A DNA stretch of 64,000 nt from Megalonaias nervosa (lineage: Eukaryota > Mollusca > Bivalvia > Unionida > Unionidae). Made by a program: the position numbers and the translations under genes. A model generated the notes under the pieces. The model made no database searches. It was not told the DNA's origin and saw nothing but the letters and a program-made list of their open reading frames with translations. The stretch spans positions 35,516-99,515 of the forward strand of contig JAECUM010093716.1 in NCBI GenBank assembly GCA_016617855.1. Direction: 5' to 3'. Below, piece after piece: positions 55,421 through 64,000 of the stretch; the stretch's first letter is position 1, and each line of letters begins with the position of its first letter.

Positions 55421-57489
55421 AATGACTACCACACCCAATTAAACCAATGCAGCCTATTAGCTTCTCTGGATTCATCAGTGAATTTTGATGATAAGAAGGT
55501 TTCAGTCTTCATTTTCTTAACCTGATAGAGTGGTTATGGTTCATATGACCATATGCTGTGTTGTTTTAATTAAGAGATTGGGTTATCGTTAGAGGATACC
55601 CAAGGTATAGGTAGGATGCTCAGCATTCTTTCCTCCTATTACCTACTCTCCTAACACTAATGTGATCAGGGAATCTGTTTGAAGGAGAAAGCAAAATTAA
55701 GTTAATTATGTGTCTCTGAGAATACTTACCTGATCACATTACATGAAAATCTCCCCAACCACCTTGTCATGCAAGCATCCTCATTGGTATATCACTCAGC
55801 TTAAAAAACTTGTGACAGCTGGTGGTGGCAAGGAGAAGTAATTGGCAAGAGTTATTGCCCTTGTTCTATGTGAGCAGGACAGAAAAGATGAATTTTTTAT
55901 CTTTTTAGTAGGGCTGGATTTGGGGGTAGCAGTCTTATATTCCCAGATGTTAGTGTGATCAGGTAACTATTCTCAGAAACATATTTACTTCTAAGTTTGC
56001 TTTCTTATAATCATTGTAGATAAACAAAAACATATGCACGATGTCCAGGCTGTATCAGGGCAAGGAAATAGTGGCAATGAGTGGCAGGTCCAGGGTCTGT
56101 CACTCTCTGAGGGATTCTGGTCCAACATACATATTGTTACATATATGTAATTTAATTACTTGTGTGTTAGTTTTAAATTCTTTTTTATTTTATTTTTGTT
56201 TCATTACATTTTATTGTAATGATAATTTTCACTGGATTTGAATCTTTTTTTCGGAAAATTCACTTCTCTTCTTTGACCTGATATGAACATAAAGGTTGCT
56301 TTATCACTATTTTTAGCTCACCTTGGTTGAGACGTTTGTAAACATTGAATGAAAATGATTGGCTATTACCAAGGTCATGTTTGGCCCATGTGTTAGCTAA
56401 GTTGTAAACAACCTTTCTTTTTTATTTATTTTCAGTGTGAGAATCTGATTCTTAGATAGGGCTATTCTAGGTTACATGCTAAATGGCATTTTTTTACTGC
56501 GCTGTTCAAATTAGTGATCACATAGCCCTGTCATGTGAGCCACCATGTGATCTAAAATTGTGAGTTAAAACACATTTCCTAGTAGATTTGACAGTCATAT
56601 TTTTACACCGTTAGAGCTCAAGGTGTTTTGATGTTGATGCCAGTTTGTTTTTAAAGTTTATCTTTTTTGGGGGGATTTAATAATTTATATTCTCTGGAAA
56701 ACAACACAAGTGCTTTTCTTTATGAAAATTCTGGGACAAAGACATTTAGTGGAAATTTATTCTGGAATTCTAAACAGAACATTATAAATTGTGATTCAAT
56801 GAGGAACTGTTGCTATCAGTACAATGACCTCATCTGATGTCATTGCCTTCCATATTGGAACTTCATCGAGATTCAAACCTGGATTCAATTAGAACTGTTT
56901 AGTGATAGGACTTATATTTTTCAATTCTAGGATTAATTTTTGGATTATATTCACAAACCATAAGTCCTGTTTCATATTTTTACCTTGTTTTCTAGGGAAA
57001 TAAATTATTTTGTTAAAATTTACAAAGCTTGTTGGCTTCACTCTTTTCTTTTGTTACTTTTGTATGAGCCTACATGTAACAATATTAACAGGTCAAAGTT
57101 GGGGAGATTTTTTTGTGAGGGACATCAAATTCAGCAAAAGCATAGTTACATGTATGAAATTTATGAATAAATAGATAAAATATGTGCCGTTTCAGAGATA
57201 ACCAGTTTGTCTATGTCCTTCATTTCCAGTGTGAAATATTCACTGATTACAGTTCAGTCAACAGGGATTTTGGCTTCTTATTCCCAAGTGGTCATGCTGG
57301 AAAATTTAAAATTTGGAACTCTTTCGTGGGGGATGTGTTGAGATTCTTGAACCTCCCCATTATGTACTTGATGGAATTATCACACATCAGGCAACAGTTG
57401 TTAAAATGCACTATAGGAGTAGGGCCAGTATTACTAAACTGAACTTTTTGTTGACAGGGTCATAGTACTGAATAAAAATTTTTGTGTGT

Positions 57490-58340
57490 TTACCTGATTG
57501 GGTTTTCAGTGTTGCCAACAGAGCAATCCTCAGTTTGTTCTGGCAACAAAATAACAAGCAGATTCTCCAACTGAAATTGCTTTGATAGCTTTGTCACTAT
57601 TGGCATATAGTTTATAGGAAATACAACCATGAAAGAAACTTGATGGAAGGCAGAATTTTGTGGTAGCCTCTTGCAGGATGAGCTTCATCTGCTCTGTTGA
57701 CTGCAGTAAAGTTATACTGCAGATGAACATTTACAGTTTGCAGATTTTTTCAGCAGCTTTCAGGGCATGGTCCTTGCTAGAGTACCATCATACTTGCTTA
57801 ATTGAGGGGAAATGAGCAAGTTCCAGCACAAAAACATCTGCAATTTTGCTCGGCTCCCTCCAGCACTTTGGGGAGAAATGGTAAAATCCAAACATCCCTT
57901 TTATTGTAGCTAAAAAGTTACTCCTGTATGACACTGACTTTCTTGCATCAAGAACTGCTAGTTCAAGAACAAACACAGTGCAATCCTACTGTAGAAGCAA
58001 TTACAGATTTTATTTTATAACACTTGTTTCCAATATTGACAGAGCCACCATCAGAATTGGCACAGATTATAAACAACTTGTTTCCAGACTAAAGTTCAGT
58101 TGTAGGTTTTATATTTTAAAACTCTGTGTCAGCATTTGACAAAGAACATTTTATTATAGCAAAGATTCCATCTGCATTTTGCAGAAGTAAGCAGCTCAGT
58201 TCCAACTAATCATGTAAGGGGTATTTTCTCAGATGGTGAAAGATACTGTACATAAACAAGTGGCACTCTCAGTTGATCCATCACTTAAAATGCTGATGAA
58301 ATTTGTACCTTTAATTTCACATTTGATTTGGATCTGGAAA
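57490..58340 (-). pseudogene. hAT-derived (KIAA1586/ZNF862-like) transposase fragment
   Basis: Minus-strand frames contain FISILSDGSTESATCLCTVS (the catalytic-Asp segment of this family, ~58300-58240). Farther on are FVLELAVLDARKSVSYRSNF, IKGMFGFYHFSPKCWREPSK, IADVFVLELAHFPSIKQV and SKDHALKAAEKICKL (57976-57740). Order and spacing fit the central transposase domain. Stops and frameshifts break it. Opposite strand to FNTA. Confidence 0.6.
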
Positions 58341-61300
58341 CTGATCTGCAATAAATATCATGAGGTCTGTGCATCCATGGGAATTGATAAAAGTTTCACC
58401 CAAATTGACATGATTTTAATCCTGCACAGTACAGAAAAGTTTGCAATCAGAAAATGGTTTTCCAGCTTTAGCAACACAATAGGCATTATTGAATTGTTAA
58501 GACAAAATCTCTGCTCTATATTCAGTTTAATCATGGCTTTAATGATTGTGGAACCTGCTACAGCAAAATTATGATCTTCATCACTAGAGCATGAAAACTG
58601 CTGTCTTACACTTGTCAAATGTTCTTTGCATCTTGTTTGAGCTAGAATTATGTCAACCTTTAAGTTAAATGTACCATGGTAAAAAGTGTTCAACCTGTCG
58701 GTTAAATCCTGAAACTTACAACTTGTTGAACATAGAAGTTTTCCTGTGTTCCTGTCTTCCAATCATATTTGACAAAGGCCAGTTTTGTTTTGTAGTGTTC
58801 TTTTAATGTGTGAACTACTTTGTAACCTTGTGTGTGGGGTTTTTTGTTGTTTTTTTTTTTCTTCCTGGGGTCCATTTTTTTCCTCAGTTTTTGGGTTCCT
58901 GCAGCTTTTTTGACTTTATGCTGGATGAGATGCCAAAGTTTAATAAACTGATGACTCGGTATTTACCTCAATCATCCATCATGTCCACTGAAGTCAAATC
59001 ACATGTTTAGGTTTAGTTTGCATTTGAGCATCATACTTAGTGGCCAGTTCAGCCTCATGGTAGGGGACCACTCATACAACATGGATGCGCAAACATGCAT
59101 GCGCAGATCTTTTTGCCAGCCATGCATCAGATATTTCAAATCTCACTGAAGGACCATTAGGTACATGATTTGGAATTTTCTGTTTCCAAGTAATAAAGTG
59201 AAGACTCTTTGAATGAGATTAGACTTCTTGCGGCATTGATACTTGTATGGAAGGGTACTCTAATTGAGAAGTTAAAAAAGTACTGACTTGTGCACTATTC
59301 TACAAACAATGTCCTGTTTGGACTGTCATGTACACAACAAACTGGAAGTTGGATTCTAGTGGCATGATAAACTGGAAGCAGGATTTGAGTGGCATGATAG
59401 GAATGGAATTATGCATATATCTTTCTTGTCACCTTGATACTCATTGAGGAAACAACTCTTAGACTGCAGAAGAATACTTTTAATTTCCATTTTTCATGGA
59501 AAAGTAGACAGTTCAACAGACTCATGACAAGTTTATCTATTGGGTCCAGTAGAAAAAAATTACTGGTACTGGACTTTAGACTGCTGTTATTTTCAGGCTC
59601 AGGGTATGTCTGGTTGCACCATCAAATTTTATATCAGGTGCATGTATGTAGCATTACAACACAGTATCATGAAAATCCTAAGGATGTTTCATCAAAATTT
59701 TCAATATTTTCAACAAAGACATGTCTTATAAAGTGAATTCCATCATAACAGGTAAAAGACAGAGCAAATAGCAAATGAAACAATTGTCTAGTGAGTGAGG
59801 TATGGCATGCACATTGTCAATAAAGCTAATGTGCAGACCGAGGGAAAGGTTTAGTTTACAGTTGTTTCTGTTAAACCACATCATTTCATGTATTGTATAC
59901 CATGTACATGTTTAGAAAGTTTGGTAAATATTGTAGCCTTAGCCATCAGAAGTAGAGAAACACTTGATCCATTTTGACCAAATTTGACTGCTATTGGTAG
60001 CCTGAATAGCAGTTGACTAATTTCCCAGATGGCTACTAATTTTTGTGAAATAACCTATCTTGGCTTCTTTATTTTTCTATCTCTTTCCACTGTAAAATTG
60101 TCATGAATGCATTGTGATAACTGACAAAATTTACATTATTGTTGTAATTTCAGCTCATATTTAGTGAGAACCTGGGATGGGGAGGTTTTTATTTTTTAAT
60201 GAGTGATACCAGTAGGCATCCAATAAGGCCACCATTATCAATCAAAGGAAATAAATATGCAATGTGTTTGTATAAGTAACACAAACTAGTATGATCTAGT
60301 TTACGGGATAATAGGTTGTTTTGTTTTATTCTCAGTAACAGTTAAGTCAGGAATTTATTATTGTTTAATGTAAGACTTGATAAAACTTGCTTATCCATTT
60401 TTGGTCACTGCCCAACAGCTATGATTGCATCGTTAGTATTTATCAGAAATTTATTATATTGTTTTGTTTATAATAAACATGTTCTTTTTGAAATCTAAGA
60501 GGGACTAAGTCCACCATTATTTTTGCAGATTTATTTCTACTGAGCTATGCTAATAATAGAAACAAAAAAAACATTTTTTAACAAACTCTGATGGGAATCA
60601 TTATGTCATCAATTAAGTTAGATTGCCTGGAAAATTGCATTTGGATTTGTGGCAAATATAAGTCATTTGAGCAGTCATAGATCCACTTGGGCCTTGTATT
60701 ATAATCATTAAAGCTGCAGTGTCTATTTTGCATCAGGTTAGAACTGTGTGAAATCAGTATATTCTTCTTGACATAGTTGAATGTCTCTTTTCAGACATTT
60801 TTAATAATGTTGGTTAACAAGCAAATGAGTGTCCAGTGAATTTATTTTCTGACAAAATTTTAGGAGTCTTTTTGTTGATTTTTGAGTATGCAGATAGTTT
60901 AACAGAATTGTGGGAAACAAACATAAATATATTTGGAACAACTTTGCGTTATTTATGTCAATAAAAGCATGATTTCACCTCAAAAGTATCATTTTAAGGT
61001 ATGATTTGTCTTCAAGATCGATTTGGTAGTGATGCACATAAATGTATGCTAGCTCATGTGATACCCAACAGATTTACTAATTGGGTGGTCTCCACTTTAT
61101 TAGCGTTATTCTTCCTTTATAGCAATGCAGTGTGCATGATTATCAGTGAAAGGTTGTAAAGGGCTGTATTTAATTCAGTGAGATTTATGGGAATTTCACA
61201 AAGAAATATTATAAGAACAAAAGATATTGACATTGCAACTTCAACATTTGAATTCTTTTAGGAATATTGACCAAAAAAACCCCAATTGCTGTTAATAGCA

Positions 61301-61369
61301 AATGCTGCCAAGAAATGTAACCTGATGAAACATGTTCATCTTTGATGAATAAATCTTCTAATGTAATTA

Positions 61370-62110
61370 CTATGTCCAGTCAATCTATTACTGAAATCTT
61401 CCATGATAAGACCATGATCAATAGCAAATCTTCTAATGTAATTAATATGTCCATTCAATCACTGTAACTGTCCCATGATAAGACCATGATTAGTAACAAA
61501 TCTTCTGTTAATAATTACTATGTCCATTCAGTCACTGTAACTGTCCCATGATAAGACCATGATCAGTAACAAATCTAGTGTAATTACTATATCCATTCAA
61601 ACAGTCACTGTAACTGTCCCATGATAAGACCATGATCAATAACAATCTTCTAGTGTAATTACTATGTCCAGTCAAACAATCACTGTAACTGTCCCATAAG
61701 ACCTTGATCAATAACACTGTAATTGTCCCATGATAAGACCATGATCAATAACAATCTTCTAGTGTAATTACTATGTCCATTCAATCACTGTAACTGTCCC
61801 ATGATAAGACCATGATCAATAACAAATCTTCTAGTGTAATTACTATGTCCGTTCAAGCAATCACTGTAACTGTCCCTTGATAAGACCATGATCAATAACA
61901 AATCTTCTAGTGTAATTACTATGTCCATTCAAACAATCACTGTAACTGTCCCATGATAAGACTGTGATCAATAACAAATCTTCTAGTGTAATTACTATGC
62001 CCATTCAAACAATCATTGTAACTGTCCCATGATAAGACCATGATCAATAACAGATCTTCTAGTCTATTTAATATGTCATGGCAATAAATTACTGTAACTC
62101 CCATTATAAG
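61370..62110. repeat. Minisatellite, unit about 80 bp, about 9 copies
   Basis: The unit TCTTCTAGTGTAATTACTATGTCCATTCAA(AC)AATCACTGTAACTGTCCCATGATAAGACCATGATCAATAACAAA repeats with small indels; one copy near 61700 is internally deleted. It lies in FNTA intron 2. Confidence 0.93.
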
Positions 62111-63061
62111 ATCACGACCAAAAACAAGCCTAGCTTGCACCTTTGAAAAAATATGTATGCAAATCCTTACACAAGATGGCTTTTATTCTAAAAATATGTA
62201 CAGAGCTTACTCCCTGGTTTTATCATTGAAGAAAATGTTAAACAGGCAATCAAATAATTAACATGTCCATATCAGCAGATCATTCAGCAAGTTTGCATTA
62301 TATAGGGTTCCTTACCCTCAGGTTTCAGAAATTTAGGATTGAGATAAGAAAACTAGGGTCAAAGTCAGAAAAGGAAGAGTCTGTGTGTGGACAGAGAAAG
62401 ACAATAAAATTAATGATAAATCTGTTTTATTTAAACTATTGGTTTTAATTAATACTTATATTGTTCATTTCCTGTTTCATTTCTCTGTCCCCATTTAGAG
62501 AATTTAAATTGTCTTTACTGTCAAACAAGGCATTTTTAAGATGATCTGTGGAGCAAGTGTGCATTCAATTGATTGACAGACTGTCAAAATAGTACTATTT
62601 TTCCCCAGCCTTTTCATAAGAAGCTGGAAATGTAGTATCATATTTTTATATCTGTCCATCCCTCTCATGTGCTTTCATTTTTGCTATATAATTTTAAAGA
62701 AGTCACTTGGGACAAAGATAGGAAACATATTATTTTGGTATATCATTAATAGAAAGGGGAATTTTCTTCCTAAATTTTCATTTTCAGAATAGACCCTGAT
62801 TCAAGTGACTTTGAATGAATTAGAATTTCAGAATTCTTTATCATTTGGAAGAGTTATGGCCCCAACATGCACATCTTCACTTTGGTCTCACAACAGATGT
62901 TTAAGGCCCTGCCAAGCAAATTATAATGAGCAGGGCCTTATGAAATGCACCCATCACTAATATCTTTAGTCTTCCCCTTAATATCAATATTGTATTTTAT
63001 TTTACAATTATAATTGAGTCAGTTCAGTCATTTGGTCATGGTATCTTTAACTCTATTGCAG

Positions 63062-63166
63062 GCATTTTCGTCGCATTCTTTTGAAAGAGCTCAACAAAGA
63101 TCTAAGAGAAGAGTTGAGATATATAAGTAATGTTATTGAAGATCACCCCAAAAACTACCAGGTGTG
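63062..63166 (+). CDS. FNTA: FNTA coding exon 3
   Basis: From TTGCAG|GCAT to GGTGTG|GTAAGT. The 105 bases complete Trp and encode [20 protein letters not shown] and [14 protein letters not shown], ending in a split Trp codon. This is the second alpha-subunit repeat, with the family's W-x-x-R-R and N-Y-x-x-W signatures. The remaining exons, which complete the helical repeats, lie beyond the window. Confidence 0.95.
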
Positions 63167-63781
63167 GTAAGTAACTTTCTTGAAATATTGAACCATGTCA
63201 TGAAATACATACACCAGAATTTATGTTGCAATATTGGTCTGTCATGAAATACATACACTGGAAGGTTTATGCTCCAGTATGCATCTGTTATGAAATGCCA
63301 TGCTTTAATTGAAATATTGAGTTGCTTACGTACACATTGCTATTGCACATGCATTTCATGTGTCACTAACGTCTGCAAACAGTAATCTTTTCACCTATTT
63401 TTTCAAATGGTTCACCATCACCTCCACAGCACCTCAGTCTAAAGCAAAGCACTGTTCACTTTAGATCTTGCTTTATTTTGTTCCTTTTCATTTATTTATT
63501 TATTTTATCCATCCCATTCTTCTGTTCTCTCAACTTACTACACAATGTTTGACAAATTTTAATCGACAGTTTCTCATTTTAACTTGTTTCTTTTCTTTAT
63601 CCTTGTTTTTCACTTACTCAGTTGTTGCTCATCCTCCTGCTTTACATACTAAATGCTAATGTTTAACCTTCACTTAGACTATTTAAACAAGTTATTTTTT
63701 GTCATCAAAACTGAATATCATGTGCAATATATTCATAAAACACCTTTGTATCCTAAAAGGAGAAGAACATTATAAGTCACC
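63167..63781 (+). other. FNTA: FNTA intron 3, partial
   Basis: AT-rich intronic DNA. A duplicated phrase GT(C/G)ATGAAATACATACAC(C/T) occurs twice at about 63198-63260. No other gene. Confidence 0.6.
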
Positions 63782-64000
63782 GCTACTGTGGCCTAGTGGT
63801 TAGAGCGTCTGCCTCGGATGTGGGAGATCGTGGGTTTGTACCCAGGCCGAGTCATACCAAAGACTTAAAAAAATGATACTAAAAGCTGCCTTGCTTGGCG
63901 CTCAGCATTAAGAGGTTAGTGTTAGGACTGGTCGGCCTGGTGTCAGGATAATGTGACTGGGTGGGATATCATGCTACATGTCTGTGGCATAATGCCCCAG
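63782..64000 (+). mobile_element. tRNA-derived SINE (GCGCTCAGC family), cut by window end
   Basis: Head with TGGCCTAGTGGTTAGAGCG (A box) and GTGGGTTTGTACCCAGG (degraded B box), then CATACCAAAGACTTAAAAAA, GCTTGGCGCTCAGCATTAAG, GTGTCAGGATAATGTG and GGCATAATGCCCCAG. Same family as 19524 and 21200. Confidence 0.9.

Larger units (their letters stand above)
50269..63061 (+). other. FNTA: FNTA intron 2, about 12.8 kb
   Basis: Donor GT at 50269-50270 and acceptor TTGCAG ending at 63061. It contains two hAT-like relics, a DIRS relic with a nested SINE, a strong hairpin and minisatellites, listed separately. 50300-51540, 55530-57480, 58770-61370 and 62110-63060 show no recognisable gene; a 134-codon minus-strand frame at 58358-58762 has no known motif. 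Confidence 0.85.

Noticed and set aside
58233..58574. 113-codon plus-strand frame
   Set aside because: Opposite strand of the hAT-like fragment and a neighbouring minus-strand frame; no motif of its own.

Overview
The window is eukaryotic nuclear DNA: AT-rich, intron-containing and dense in repeats. Two conserved animal genes, tRNA-derived SINEs, DIRS, Ty3/gypsy, hAT-like and Polinton (Maverick) relics fit a marine invertebrate, most likely a mollusc. The species is not determined, and nothing looks bacterial.

Host genes. (1) A PWWP2-type chromatin gene on the minus strand (16336-18587): two coding exons, about 700 residues, with a C-terminal PWWP domain. (2) The first three coding exons of FNTA, the alpha subunit shared by protein farnesyltransferase and geranylgeranyltransferase I, on the plus strand (43508-43649, 50154-50268, 63062-63166). 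The three exons join in frame with GT-AG introns of about 6.5 and 12.8 kb, and the gene runs past the window end. The FNTA introns hold a DIRS relic with a SINE inside it, two hAT-like relics, a TIR element, minisatellites and a 33-bp-stem hairpin.

Mobile DNA. 3.97-6.83 kb (minus): a decayed Ty3/gypsy element whose integrase lies before its reverse transcriptase. 7.99-8.32 kb: two adjacent MITEs. 9.5-11.2 kb (minus): a DIRS-type relic with RNase H and tyrosine recombinase. 13.7-14.5 kb: a TIR element. 21-24 kb: a decayed multi-ORF region I cannot name, cut by a SINE and a MITE. 24.4-30.3 kb: a family of diverged LTRs, two of which flank a gag-only region with a tRNA-Pro-like primer-binding site.

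The most unusual region is 34.9-42.5 kb. It holds capsid-like pieces, small basic/hydrophobic virion-like proteins, an adenain-like cysteine protease, a CxxC zinc protein, a phospholipase A2-like domain running into a DDE integrase with a chromodomain, a divergent pair of small genes, an HNH/NUMOD homing-endonuclease-like gene, and the N-terminal exonuclease part of a protein-primed family B DNA polymerase. I read this as an integrated Polinton/adintovirus-like element, broken by frameshifts and cut off inside the polymerase. Short GACGAC...GTCGTC palindromes are scattered through its structural-gene half and were apparently translated in several ORFs; this is the best candidate here for something undescribed.

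Remaining stretches are mostly microsatellites, minisatellites and AT-rich sequence with no recognisable gene.
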